Below are positions 1 through 8,935 of a DNA stretch of 64,000 nt, in pieces. The stretch comes from Thermosyntropha sp. (GTDB lineage: Bacteria; Bacillota; Syntrophomonadia; Syntrophomonadales; Syntrophomonadaceae): the NCBI RefSeq assembly GCF_017656155.1, contig NZ_JACDOH010000002.1:124001-188000 (forward strand). The letters are read 5' to 3'. The notes below the pieces were generated by a model. The model was not told where the DNA came from, ran no database searches, and was given only the letters and a program-made list of their open reading frames with translations. Made by a program: the position numbers and the translations under genes. Numbering within the stretch: the first letter of the stretch is position 1; every line of letters begins with the position of its first letter.

Positions 1-212
1 GCTACCAGCATTTCAGCTGATTTTACTCCAGCACTTTCTAGAACACTCCAAGAGGCACCACTTCCCTGAATTACCTGAACATCTAAAGTTTCTTCTATTA
101 GCTTTACTCTTTCTTCATCCTGTTCAATGACTACTACATCCTGATCCTCCATGGAGAGAAGCTGTGCAATGCTAAATCCAACTTTTCCTGCACCTATAAT
201 TATGGATTTCAT
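1..212 (-). CDS. trkA: TrkA-type potassium uptake regulator, N-terminus only (partial)
   Basis: The minus strand from 212 reads MKSIIIGAGKVGFSIAQLLS and stays open to the window edge, so about 70 N-terminal residues are present. The GxGxVG dinucleotide-binding loop at residues 7-12, the acidic VVVIEQDEER at the end of beta-2 and the following QGSGAS are typical of the Rossmann (RCK-N) domain of TrkA. TrkA gates the Trk/Ktr K+ channel from the cytoplasmic side by binding NAD(H). The rest of the gene lies left of the window. The YchF-like GTPase gene ends 12 bases upstream, so the two may share a transcript. A TrkA-domain protein of another system is possible. Confidence 0.8.
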   Translation of the reverse strand, partial: MKSIIIGAGKVGFSIAQLLSMEDQDVVVIEQDEERVKLIEETLDVQVIQGSGASWSVLESAGVKSAEMLV

Positions 213-224
213 CTTTCTACCCAC

Positions 225-1265
225 CTAAACATTAAATCTAAAATGAATTATATCTCCATCTTTAACTATATAATCTTTACCTTCTAAACGAAATAATCCT
301 TTTTCTTTCACAGTTGCAATACTCTTAAATTCATGCAATGCTTCATAATCAATTACTTCTGCTCTTATGAAGCCGCGTTCAATGTCAGAGTGGATTTTTC
401 CTGCTGCTTTTTTAGCAGTGGTACCTTTTTCAATCGTCCATGCTTTAACTTCATCTTCCCCTACAGTAAAAAAGGAAATAAGACCTAATCTTTCATACAT
501 GCTGCGGGCAATTTTTACTATTCCTGGTTCAGTTAAACCCATTTCCTGCATAAAAATTTCTTTTTCCTCATCGTTAAGCTGACTGATTTCCTGCTCTATT
601 TTTGCGGAAACTTCGAGCATCGGAATTCCTAATTCATGAAGGTATGCTTTTAATTTTTCCCTGTCTTTATAAGATGCTCCATTTAGGACACTTTCATCAA
701 CATTCAAGCAAATAAGCATAGGTTTAGTTGTCAAAAACTGATAATTGCTTATTATATCTTTCTCTTCTTCATCTATTTCTACTGATGATAATGGTTTTTC
801 TTCTTCTAATGCTTTTTTAAGCTTTTCTAAAAGCATAAGTTCCTTTTGCATTTGATTCTTCTTTTTATTACTGTTTATTCTTTCAATACGCTTTTCAATT
901 AAATCCAAATCTGCTAATAAAAGTTCATAATTTACGGTTTCAATATCTTTTATCGGGTCTATATCATCTTCATAAGCACGAACTACATGTAAGAGTGCAT
1001 CTGCTTTTCTGACCGCATCTAAAAAAACAGTTGCTGATTTATCTCCTCCAGGAATTAAACCAGGAATATCAACAATCTCAAGCTGGGCATAGGTAGTTTT
1101 TTTAGGTTTAAATAAATTTGACAAAAAATCTACTCTATTATCCGGTATTTTTGCCATAGATGTATTAGTCTTACCTATATTAAGCTGTTTGTCAAAAGTT
1201 TCAGTAAGTAGTTCAAATATAGTTGTTTTTCCTGCCATAGAAAGTCCAATTATTCCAAGCTGCAT
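225..1265 (-). CDS. YchF/Obg-like translational GTPase (DUF933/TGS C-terminus)
   Basis: This is a cytoplasmic P-loop GTPase of the Obg/YchF superfamily. The G1 loop GLSMAGKTT lies at residues 6-14, and DIPGLIPGG is G3. The 346 residues end in a TGS/DUF933-like domain (AWTIEKGTTAKKAAGKIH, then VKDGDIIHFRFNV). An acidic, lysine-rich coiled-coil insert fills the middle, as in YchF. The family usually has NxxE instead of NKxD for base recognition; here the equivalent is LNVDES. An upstream in-frame ATG at 1298 exists, but the ATG at 1265 starts the conserved MQLGIIGLS and has an AGAGAGG-like RBS, so I chose it. YchF proteins bind ribosomes and hydrolyse ATP or GTP; the exact role here is unknown. 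Confidence 0.85.
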   Translation of the reverse strand: MQLGIIGLSMAGKTTIFELLTETFDKQLNIGKTNTSMAKIPDNRVDFLSNLFKPKKTTYAQLEIVDIPGLIPGGDKSATVFLDAVRKADALLHVVRAYEDDIDPIKDIETVNYELLLADLDLIEKRIERINSNKKKNQMQKELMLLEKLKKALEEEKPLSSVEIDEEEKDIISNYQFLTTKPMLICLNVDESVLNGASYKDREKLKAYLHELGIPMLEVSAKIEQEISQLNDEEKEIFMQEMGLTEPGIVKIARSMYERLGLISFFTVGEDEVKAWTIEKGTTAKKAAGKIHSDIERGFIRAEVIDYEALHEFKSIATVKEKGLFRLEGKDYIVKDGDIIHFRFNV

Positions 1266-1413
1266 ACTTATCCAACCTCTCTGCTCCATGATAATCAAAA
1301 ATAATTATATATTTTTGTTTATTAAAATGCTAGTAGCTGTTTTTTATTAAAATTGAGGAAGTTTACATAATATATATTAAGTAAATTAAAAGCAACTATA
1401 TTTGCAAAAATTA

Positions 1414-1440
1414 AGGCAGAACACTCATGTAAATCTGCCT
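1414..1440 (-). terminator. Rho-independent terminator of the pfkA-hbd-PH operon
   Basis: A 7-bp stem (AGGCAGA at 1414-1420, TCTGCCT at 1434-1440) with a 13-nt loop is followed on the minus strand by TTAATTTTTG. It lies just past the stop of the PH-domain gene, which fits a terminator for the leftward operon. Confidence 0.6.
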
Positions 1441-1473
1441 GATGAATAAATATATAGCACTGTTTATGTTAAG

Positions 1474-2304
1474 TTACAAGGTTATTTCAACCAGTGAAAG
1501 TATAAAAAAGGTTCCTGTTACTATTATACCTAATATTAAAAGAGTATAACCACCATTGGGACTAAATTGAAAAAGCCTTGATGCATTAGAAGTATTAAAA
1601 AAGAAAAGTCCGATTGCCAAAACCAGCAGAAGGATGATAAATTTTGATGCTCCTGTGCCAGGGAAGAAAAGAGCTAAATATAAAGCATATGTAAGTAAAA
1701 GAATAATATTTAATGTATACAATAAACGATAAGAACGGTCTTCGGTGGCAATTTTACCTTTAACCTCTTCAGGCATTTCATTCATATCAAAATATTCTAT
1801 GTTTTTAGCTGCCTTTTCTCCGATAAATTTTGCAGTTTCCGCAACATTTCGAGGGGTTATCCCATAAAATCCTTTGGAAGTCTTTAAATATAAAAATCCC
1901 TTTTCAGGATGAGTAGCATACATTCTTACTGGACCTAATCCTTTTATGTTGTATAAGCCTACAACATATCCTGGCCAGCTGATACCAAAAATCGAAAAAA
2001 AATTGCTCCTTCCTTCTACTTTTATGATGTGCTCAATTTCGTTCCACATTATATACTTTTTTCTGAATCCCCATCTTATTTGGATTCCATTATCATCCAT
2101 GCTGTACCCCATAAACAGACCGCTTAAAACTACAACAATAAATATGCCTAAAAAGATAAAAGCAGGAATTAAAAGCATGGTTTTTAAAGTTTGATCATCA
2201 TTGCCGAGTGAAAAATTTATGCCCCAAATACAAAATCCTAAAATCAGAAAGCCAGCAATACTTCCCAAATAAAATCCTGCTGTTTTATTAACATTAAAGT
2301 TCAT
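1474..2304 (-). CDS. Membrane protein with bacterial PH-like domain
   Basis: The 276-residue protein has two N-terminal membrane helices (about residues 11-30 and 42-66), a cytoplasmic beta-rich block (about 70-165) and two to three C-terminal helices (about 195-275). The block includes IRWGFRKKYIMWNEIEHI, which resembles the bacterial PH (bPH) fold found between membrane helices in many Firmicutes proteins. No catalytic motif is visible. The gene overlaps the hbd stop by 4 bases, so it is translationally coupled to the pfkA-hbd operon. I infer a membrane-associated accessory role but cannot assign a function. Confidence 0.6.
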   Translation of the reverse strand: MNFNVNKTAGFYLGSIAGFLILGFCIWGINFSLGNDDQTLKTMLLIPAFIFLGIFIVVVLSGLFMGYSMDDNGIQIRWGFRKKYIMWNEIEHIIKVEGRSNFFSIFGISWPGYVVGLYNIKGLGPVRMYATHPEKGFLYLKTSKGFYGITPRNVAETAKFIGEKAAKNIEYFDMNEMPEEVKGKIATEDRSYRLLYTLNIILLLTYALYLALFFPGTGASKFIILLLVLAIGLFFFNTSNASRLFQFSPNGGYTLLILGIIVTGTFFILSLVEITL

Positions 2305-3182
2305 TTTTTTGTCTCCCCCCCGGTATTAAAGTTATATACATAAAAACCGCGCCCAGATTTTTTACCTAGATAACCTGCTCTTACCATAGTAGCTAATAAA
2401 GGATGCGGACGGTACTTGGTATCCCTGAATTCATTATAGAAACTTATAATAACTGAATATAGGGTATCAAGTCCAATTATATCAGCCAATTCTAAGGGAC
2501 CGATCGGCATACCTGCACCTAGTTTCATTGCTAAATCGATCTCCTCTTTTTCAGCTAAACCTTCTCCATAAATAAAAATTGCTTCATTTATATAAGGGAT
2601 GAGTATACGATTAACAATAAATCCAGGACTTTCGCGGTTTATAACAACCTTTTCCTTTCCGATTTTTTCAACGAACTGAGATGCTATTTCCACTGTCCTT
2701 TCATCTGTCTCCATGCCCTTTACAATTTCTACCAGTTTTATAGCGGAAACAGGATTAAAAAAATGCATTCCTACTACTTTTTCTGGTCTTTTGGTAGCAG
2801 AAGCAATTTCAGTTATGGATAAAGATGAGGTATTGGTAGCTAAAATGGTATGTTCTTTACACCTGTTGTCAAGTTCAGCAAATATTTGTTTTTTTACTGC
2901 TATATTTTCTACTACTGCTTCAATTACTAAGTCTGCATCATAAATCTGTGCTAAATCTGTAGTCGGAGTAATTCGGTTTATAATATCATTTTTAACTTTA
3001 AAATCTATAAAACCTTCGGCAATCATTTTCTCCAGATTCTTTTCAATAGTTTTTAATCCTTCCTGGGCCAGGGAAATCTGCAAATCACGTAAAATTACAG
3101 AATATCCCCCTTGAGCTGCCACCTGGGCTATACCTGCTCCCATTACTCCTGCACCTAAAACAGCTACTTTTTTTATTTCCAT
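2301..3182 (-). CDS. hbd: 3-hydroxybutyryl-CoA dehydrogenase
   Basis: The 293 residues match the short, monofunctional 3-hydroxyacyl-CoA dehydrogenases that interconvert acetoacetyl-CoA and 3-hydroxybutyryl-CoA with NAD(P)H. The Rossmann loop GAGVMGAGIAQ starts at residue 10. The catalytic His sits in GMHFFNPVS (near residue 138) with the partner Glu in KLVEIVKG. The C-terminal helical domain carries GPLELADIIGLD, and the protein ends with the usual GRGFYVY. It lies 35 bases downstream of pfkA and overlaps the next gene by 4 bases. In a syntrophic or butyrate-type anaerobe it would serve beta-oxidation or butyrate formation. No thiolase or crotonase lies nearby. Confidence 0.92.
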   Translation of the reverse strand: MEIKKVAVLGAGVMGAGIAQVAAQGGYSVILRDLQISLAQEGLKTIEKNLEKMIAEGFIDFKVKNDIINRITPTTDLAQIYDADLVIEAVVENIAVKKQIFAELDNRCKEHTILATNTSSLSITEIASATKRPEKVVGMHFFNPVSAIKLVEIVKGMETDERTVEIASQFVEKIGKEKVVINRESPGFIVNRILIPYINEAIFIYGEGLAEKEEIDLAMKLGAGMPIGPLELADIIGLDTLYSVIISFYNEFRDTKYRPHPLLATMVRAGYLGKKSGRGFYVYNFNTGGETKK

Positions 3183-3217
3183 AAAACGTGCCTCCCTAGA
3201 CTAAAAGATAAGATATC

Positions 3218-4315
3218 TCAGTCACCAAAACTGATGCCGACTGATTTTGCAGCATGAATGAGATCAGAATCTAGAGGAACTTTTCGCAGCTTTTTAATCG
3301 CTTCAACAAGGGGAACTGTAACAATCTCAGTTCCTTTAAGACTTACCATAGAGCCAAATTCACCGCGGGCAAAGGCATCCATAGCAGCCACTCCATAACG
3401 GGTAGCTAATATGCGGTCATAAGGGACGGGAGATCCTCCACGCTGCAAATGTCCAAGAACAGTTACTCTGGTTTCTACACCTGCCAGCTTTTCTATTTCT
3501 TCAGCTACCTTATGTCCTATGCCGCCGAGTCTTATTGGATCATGGCTTGCAGGTACCATTTTTTGTATTACCATTTCGCCGTCTTTAGCCCTTGCTCCTT
3601 CTGCCACTACTACTATACTGAATTTCTTGTTAAGGCGATATCTCTGCATGATTTTATTGACAACTTTATTAATATCATAAGGGATTTCTGGAATAAGTAT
3701 TACATCAGCTCCCCCGGAAATGCCGGCATGAAGAGCTATCCAGCCTGCATATCTTCCCATAACCTCTAAAATCATAACCCGATGATGCGATTCTGCAGTA
3801 GTGTGCAGGCGATCTAATGCCTCTGAAGCGGTATCTACTGCCGTATTAAATCCAAACGTTACATCTGTAGCTGATAAATCGTTGTCAATAGTTTTAGGAA
3901 CTCCTACAATTGGAACCCCTTTTTCAAAAAACTTTTGGGCAATATTTAAACTTCCGTCCCCCCCAATTATTATCAACCCTTCTAATCCTAGTCTTTTAAT
4001 ATTTTCAATTGCACGGTCAGATTGATCAGTAAACTCAGGCTTTTCAGGAGTTCCTCCGGTTATATAGCGAAATGGATTATCCCGGTTGGTAGTCCCTAAA
4101 ATAGTCCCCCCTGTATGTGCAATTCCTGAAACAGTTTCCATGTCAAGAGTAATATACTGATTCTCTACCAGACCCTTGAAGCCATCTATGAAACCAATCA
4201 CCTCATAATCATAGACATTAATAGCTGTTTTAGTTATAGCACGAATCACAGCATTAAGTCCGGGACAATCTCCGCCTCCAGTTAAAATTCCAAGTCCCTT
4301 TTTATTATGCTTCAC
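3218..4315 (-). CDS. pfkA: 6-phosphofructokinase (mixed-substrate group III type)
   Basis: The enzyme phosphorylates fructose 6-phosphate in cytoplasmic glycolysis. GGGDCPG is at residues 13-19, IIIGGDGS at 115-122 and PKTIDND at 140-146. The 365-residue length and PKTIDND (not PGTIDND) place it in the actinobacterial-like group III rather than the 320-residue E. coli type. Family knowledge ties Gly at the GGDGS position (G121) to ATP use, and Asp there to pyrophosphate use. Lys at K141 is otherwise common in PPi enzymes. The G+K pair is therefore like that of the ATP-dependent Streptomyces enzyme. It is the first gene of an operon with hbd. Confidence 0.92.
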   Translation of the reverse strand: MKHNKKGLGILTGGGDCPGLNAVIRAITKTAINVYDYEVIGFIDGFKGLVENQYITLDMETVSGIAHTGGTILGTTNRDNPFRYITGGTPEKPEFTDQSDRAIENIKRLGLEGLIIIGGDGSLNIAQKFFEKGVPIVGVPKTIDNDLSATDVTFGFNTAVDTASEALDRLHTTAESHHRVMILEVMGRYAGWIALHAGISGGADVILIPEIPYDINKVVNKIMQRYRLNKKFSIVVVAEGARAKDGEMVIQKMVPASHDPIRLGGIGHKVAEEIEKLAGVETRVTVLGHLQRGGSPVPYDRILATRYGVAAMDAFARGEFGSMVSLKGTEIVTVPLVEAIKKLRKVPLDSDLIHAAKSVGISFGD

Positions 4316-4356
4316 TATGTGCTTTCCCCCTTTTCAAAAGAATAAATAATAAACAA

Positions 4357-4374
4357 GGTGGGATTTTCCCCACC
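4357..4374 (-). terminator. Terminator of the htrA-like gene
   Basis: The hairpin GGTGGG/CCCACC (4357-4362 with 4369-4374, 6-nt loop) is followed on the minus strand by TTGTTTATTATTTATTC. It sits between the HtrA stop and the pfkA start. Confidence 0.7.
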
Positions 4375-4426
4375 CTAAAGTAATTATTATTTTATTCGCC
4401 AGGCAAAATTAAACTCCTGTTAATTA

Positions 4427-5569
4427 TTAAGGTTTTTCTGCCAGCTGAAGTGGTACCAATATAGTTTTTCCCTCTCTTATTATTTCCAACATTATTTTAT
4501 CATTTACCTTTTTTTTGCTTAATATCTGCTGAACATCTTCACTGGTTTCTACCTTTTGCTTGTCTATGCTTATTATCACATCATATTTGCGCAACTTTGC
4601 TTTTGCTGCTGGACTATCTTCAACTATACCGACAATAATTGCTCCTTTAGGTTCAATATTAAAATAACTGGCAATTTCTTTGTCTACTGTTTGCAGATAA
4701 ACTCCCATATAAGGTCTGATAACTTTGCCTTTTTGTATTAATTCCTGCAGGACTTCCTTGGCAGTGTTGATTGGAATAGCAAATCCTATTCCTTGAGCCT
4801 GGGCATTGACCGCGGTGTTAATACCAATTACTTCGCCTTTAGTATTTAAAAGAGGTCCTCCGCTATTTCCGGGATTTATAGCTGCATCAGTTTGAATAAG
4901 GTTTTTATATACCCTTCCTTCAATTGATAATGGTCTTCCTTTAGCACTTACTACACCAGCAGTAACTGTATGATCTAAGCCATACGGATTTCCTATGGCT
5001 ATTACCCATTCTCCTGCTCTTATTTTATTTGAATCGCCCATTTTTAAAGGAATAAACTTTTCTTTGCCTTCAATCTTAAGAACTGCCAGATCCATTTCAT
5101 AGTCTTGCCCTACTACTTTAGCTTTATATTCTTTACCTTTCACATTAACTATTATTTCATTTGCCTTATCAATTACGTGTTGGTTAGTTAGGACATATCC
5201 ATCTTCATTAATTATGAATCCTGTCCCAATCCCTTTCTGAACATTTTGTTTGGGAATATCAAATTCATTGCCAAAAAATTCTCTGAAAAACGGATCATTA
5301 AAGAAAGGATTATTGGGAAAACTGTTGCTGATTACAGTGGTTTCAATATTTACCACTGAAGGACTTACTTTTTCTACCATGTCTGCTATATTGGTTGGCC
5401 CTATTATAACCGGTGAAACAGAGGTTTCCTTAGCTGCAGCAGTATCATTATGCTGGACGCTGACAACAGGATAATTAACCTTGGCTAAAATTATGCCTCC
5501 AGCTATTGCTACTATCAATATAACCAGAACGAGTTTAACTAAACTGTTAAAATTTTTATTTTTAAACAT
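4427..5569 (-). CDS. HtrA/DegP-family membrane-anchored serine protease with PDZ domain
   Basis: The 380 residues start with a membrane anchor (about residues 10-30), so the protease domain is extracytoplasmic. The trypsin-like triad is visible: His131 in TNQHVID, Asp160 in YEMDLAV and Ser236 in NPGNSGGPL. One C-terminal PDZ domain (about 285-375) includes IRPYMGVYLQ and IVGIVEDSPAAKAKL. Such proteases degrade misfolded exported proteins. The F/N/P-rich linker at about 82-105 matches the LA-loop region. The frame opens further upstream, but ATG 5569 has a GGGGTGAT RBS and begins the anchor, so I chose it. It appears monocistronic with its own terminator. Confidence 0.92.
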   Translation of the reverse strand: MFKNKNFNSLVKLVLVILIVAIAGGIILAKVNYPVVSVQHNDTAAAKETSVSPVIIGPTNIADMVEKVSPSVVNIETTVISNSFPNNPFFNDPFFREFFGNEFDIPKQNVQKGIGTGFIINEDGYVLTNQHVIDKANEIIVNVKGKEYKAKVVGQDYEMDLAVLKIEGKEKFIPLKMGDSNKIRAGEWVIAIGNPYGLDHTVTAGVVSAKGRPLSIEGRVYKNLIQTDAAINPGNSGGPLLNTKGEVIGINTAVNAQAQGIGFAIPINTAKEVLQELIQKGKVIRPYMGVYLQTVDKEIASYFNIEPKGAIIVGIVEDSPAAKAKLRKYDVIISIDKQKVETSEDVQQILSKKKVNDKIMLEIIREGKTILVPLQLAEKP

Positions 5570-5654
5570 AATTATCACCCCTTTAACCATTATATTACAT
5601 AAATAATATAGCATTTCAGGGATGTATATAAAAGAGGTATAAAAGAATGTTCTT

Positions 5655-6989
5655 TTAAAAACCTGCCAGATAAGTAGCATATTCCAACGGCCTTTTGAAA
5701 GTATTTTTAACAATGGTCATAGACAATTCCGTTTCCGTGGTTTTACGTGGCTTAGAATTAACCTCAATAAGCCATATTTTGCCTTTTTTATCTATTCCAA
5801 TATCTAATCCTAGCTCACCATATATTCCGGTTCCCGATTGTTCCATAGTAATTGCGACAGCATGACACAAGGCGGAAATTTCCTGATTTTTGGCCTCTAT
5901 TAATTCAGTTCGATGGAAAAAGTATTTAAGTATTTTTTTGCTGGTTTCAGCCTTCCCACCTCTGCTCATGTTGGACAGGCTGCTTCCTTTAGGGGCAAGC
6001 CGAACAAATTTTTTGCTTATTCGCCATTCACCATGTCTATCTTTTTGATAAATTATTCTAAGATCAAATACTGATCCTTTATAATTAGCCATATCGATAC
6101 CTTGCTGAATAATATAAGTTTTTCCTTCCCGATTTTTTTCGGTTTTCTTTATGAAATCAGTTGCATCTGTGGCCTGCCCGTTAAATTTTCCCCGCACATA
6201 CACTGTATACTTTAACGTTTGTTTTTTTTCGTCAACCGTTATTCTAATAATTTTACGCCCCAAACTGCCATCTACCGGTTTTGCATATATCACTTTATAT
6301 TTTTTAAGCATATCTTCAAGATTTTCTTTATCTAAAAGTTTAGTTTCCGGTAAATAAGGTCTAAGTTCAGGATTGTTAAATAAAATCTGGTGTACATCCC
6401 ATTTGTTCAAAAACGAAGGATTAAAGTAAGATGAAAAAGCTAATTTTTTTAGCTTTTCTCTAGTATTATTATAATTACTTTCACTTTTGCGGCTTGATAT
6501 TCTGTCATATATCACATCCGGTAAAGGGTAAGTAGATGCAGTCCATACCCCGCTTCCCCCACTGTTTTCTTTGTAGTTGTATCCTTTAACAGTTTTTGCT
6601 GCCCAGTTAATGCCTGTGGGAGTAAAAATAAAAATCTGCGCCTGCATTTTTTGACCTATCTTACTTAAATAAATTAATTCTGCCTGGGTGCTCTTAGGTC
6701 CAAATTCAGGTTTATTAGGGATAGAGGCGGTTAAAATTCCGATTATAGGTCCTATATGCAGCATATTTTTTTCAGTATCATAGCGGATTTTTAATTTCTT
6801 CTTGGTTTTAATAAATAAAGCCCTGGATAACTCAGGGGACAATATATAAAGTTTTCTGGTTTCATCATTATTTATGATCAGCCTAGTATCAACTACTATG
6901 TTACCCGCCCTAATTTTTATTATCGGTTTTACCGGAACTTTAAGTTCCTGAGCCAGAGAACGCGTTATAATAACTTTTCCACGAAGCAT
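5655..6989 (-). CDS. YheC/YheD-family ATP-grasp protein, copy 1
   Basis: The 444 residues belong to the YheC/YheD (endospore coat-associated) family of Firmicutes. The N-terminal third resembles the family's SH3-like region (IGPIIGILTASIP). The C-terminal half is an ATP-grasp fold with YAKPVDGSLGRKIIRI, YIIQQGIDM, FDLRIIYQ and the Mg2+-binding tail GLDIGIDKKGKIWLIEVNSKP. The ligated substrate is unknown. The second copy starts 14 bases upstream, in tandem. A role in spore coat or peptide decoration is family-based inference. Confidence 0.82.
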   Translation of the reverse strand: MLRGKVIITRSLAQELKVPVKPIIKIRAGNIVVDTRLIINNDETRKLYILSPELSRALFIKTKKKLKIRYDTEKNMLHIGPIIGILTASIPNKPEFGPKSTQAELIYLSKIGQKMQAQIFIFTPTGINWAAKTVKGYNYKENSGGSGVWTASTYPLPDVIYDRISSRKSESNYNNTREKLKKLAFSSYFNPSFLNKWDVHQILFNNPELRPYLPETKLLDKENLEDMLKKYKVIYAKPVDGSLGRKIIRITVDEKKQTLKYTVYVRGKFNGQATDATDFIKKTEKNREGKTYIIQQGIDMANYKGSVFDLRIIYQKDRHGEWRISKKFVRLAPKGSSLSNMSRGGKAETSKKILKYFFHRTELIEAKNQEISALCHAVAITMEQSGTGIYGELGLDIGIDKKGKIWLIEVNSKPRKTTETELSMTIVKNTFKRPLEYATYLAGF

Positions 6990-7003
6990 AGATTCCTCTC
7001 CTT

Positions 7004-8350
7004 TTAAAATCCAGCCAGATATTTAGCATACAGCAAAGGATTTTCAATAGATTTAAGTCTAGTTTCTGTCTCTCCAATTAAAGTAAAAATTTTACGCGCA
7101 GGTCTTAGGTTGGCTTCTATAAACCAAACTTTGCCTTGCCTGTCAATTCCCAAATCAATTCCCATTTCCGCACAAATACCTATTTTATTTTCCAGGGTTT
7201 CAGCAGATTTCAGAGATACAAATTTAATTTTTGACAAAATTTGTTCCATTTTTTGGTTGTTAAAATACAATTTTAAAATATCCTCAAGCCTTTTTGCAGT
7301 CCCCCCCGAAGATAAGTTGCTTGTAATTGAGCCGTTATTCCCTATACGACAGGCTATACCGGTTATTTCCCATCTATTTCCATAACCTTTTTGGACTAGA
7401 ACGCGTACATCTACAATCTTATTTTGCCATTTTATGAGTTTTATTCTTTCCTGGACAATATATCTGCGGTTTCCTATTACATTTTTTAAAGAAAAATACA
7501 ATTCATTTATGCTGGTTGCTTTTCCTTTGAATTGCCGTTTATCGCAGGAATAATAATATTCATAAATTCCTTTTTTTTTGGGTTTGATAACCTTGATTAT
7601 GTTTTTCCCCTGTTCGCCGCATATAGGTTTTAAATATACTGCTTCATATTTATTGAGCATAATATCTATCTGACGCGTAAAATCGAAAACGAAACGGGTA
7701 TCAGGAAGATGAGATTCAAGAGCGGGATTTTGAGCTAGAATTTTGTAGGCTTCCCATTTGTCCAGCAATTTATAATTTAACAAAATTACTCCTGTCTGTT
7801 TAAAGCGTTTGCGGATTCTAAGTTTTTCTGTAGATGATATGCGGCTACGCGGATAAATAACATCGGGAAATGGAAAAACAGATTTAACCCAGTTATTTTT
7901 TAAATAAGTGTAACCCTGTATTTTTTTATGTTTCCAATCAACGTTATATGGGCTAAAAGCAAAACACAATTGTCCCGATTTCCTAGCTATTTCTAAAGCT
8001 TGCTTAATAAAAAGAGTTTGGGCACCAAAAGGTTTATTCCGGTTTTTTACTATGTCAACCATTATACCGATTACCGGTCCTATTCTAATCTCACCTTCGT
8101 TTATTTTAAAATTGTAGTTTTGTTCAGGATATAAAGCTAATTTTTTTAAATTTACAGAATTTAGTACCAACATATCTTCATCTGTTTCAATTAAAGAAAG
8201 ATAAAATTCTTCTTTTAATCTCCCTAACTTAAAGGTTATTTTTTGCTTTTCAAAAAGACCATAGTTTAAAGCCAGCCTTGAACTTATTTCCAGAATATTA
8301 TCGTCCAGGTTATCGTTGATCTTTATATAAACCGTATCGATTTTATGCAT
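7004..8350 (-). CDS. YheC/YheD-family ATP-grasp protein, copy 2
   Basis: This paralogue has the same layout as the downstream copy: an N-terminal region with IRIGPVIGIMVDIV, then an ATP-grasp domain with YLKPICGEQGKNII, YIVQERIKL, DVRVLVQKG and GIDLGIDRQGKVWFIEANLRP. The last motif has EANLRP where copy 1 has EVNSKP. ATG 8350 has AAAGGA at good spacing; the in-frame TTG at 8371 lies upstream of that RBS. The two genes probably form one leftward transcript starting in the divergent interval before 8471. The product is probably cytoplasmic, substrate unknown. Confidence 0.82.
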   Translation of the reverse strand: MHKIDTVYIKINDNLDDNILEISSRLALNYGLFEKQKITFKLGRLKEEFYLSLIETDEDMLVLNSVNLKKLALYPEQNYNFKINEGEIRIGPVIGIMVDIVKNRNKPFGAQTLFIKQALEIARKSGQLCFAFSPYNVDWKHKKIQGYTYLKNNWVKSVFPFPDVIYPRSRISSTEKLRIRKRFKQTGVILLNYKLLDKWEAYKILAQNPALESHLPDTRFVFDFTRQIDIMLNKYEAVYLKPICGEQGKNIIKVIKPKKKGIYEYYYSCDKRQFKGKATSINELYFSLKNVIGNRRYIVQERIKLIKWQNKIVDVRVLVQKGYGNRWEITGIACRIGNNGSITSNLSSGGTAKRLEDILKLYFNNQKMEQILSKIKFVSLKSAETLENKIGICAEMGIDLGIDRQGKVWFIEANLRPARKIFTLIGETETRLKSIENPLLYAKYLAGF

Positions 8351-8470
8351 AAAAATATATCCTTTAGACAATTATTTATTTTATAATATGAAAGTGCTGA
8401 TATCCTTGCTCTACACAGATATTAAAAAACTATAAAAAATACTTCTTTTAAGTAAGGAGATAATAAATAT

Positions 8471-8935
8471 ATGAATTTAATAAGTGCGTGTTTATGTGGG
8501 TATAATTGCAAATATAATGGTGGAAACAACTTTAATCCGGTTTTTGAAAAACTTTTAAAAGAAGGGAGGGTCTTACCAGTTTGTCCTGAAGAATTGGGAG
8601 GACTTTCTACTCCAAGACTGCCAGCCGAAATTAAAAACGGAACCGGGCTTGATGTGCTTGAAGGTAAAGCCAGAGTGATTAATAAAAAGGGTGAAGATGT
8701 CAGTGAGTTTTTTATCAGGGGAGCCTATATTACTTTGCAGAAAGCAGGTGAGGTAGGAGCTGTTTGTGCAATATTGAAAAGCCGGAGCCCTTCCTGTGGT
8801 TCAGGTGAAATATATGACGGATCTTTTAAATCTGTTTTGCGCAAAGGAGATGGAGTAACTGCTGCCTTGCTTAAAAAACATGGAATAAAGGTAATAAGTG
8901 ACGAAGATTATTTAAAAGGAGCAATGGAAATATGA
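8471..8935 (+). CDS. DUF523 (YbbK-like) protein
   Basis: This is a 154-residue DUF523 protein with conserved cysteines: SACLCGYNCKYNGG at the start, LPVCPEELGGLSTPR in the middle and KSRSPSCGSGEIYDG near residue 110. The pattern suggests metal or Fe-S binding, but the biochemical role is not established. An AAGGAGAT RBS precedes ATG 8471. Its stop overlaps the start of the next gene (ATGA), so it is coupled to the PP-loop protein. Both might work in tRNA or sulfur chemistry, which is inference. Confidence 0.82.
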   Translation: MNLISACLCGYNCKYNGGNNFNPVFEKLLKEGRVLPVCPEELGGLSTPRLPAEIKNGTGLDVLEGKARVINKKGEDVSEFFIRGAYITLQKAGEVGAVCAILKSRSPSCGSGEIYDGSFKSVLRKGDGVTAALLKKHGIKVISDEDYLKGAMEI

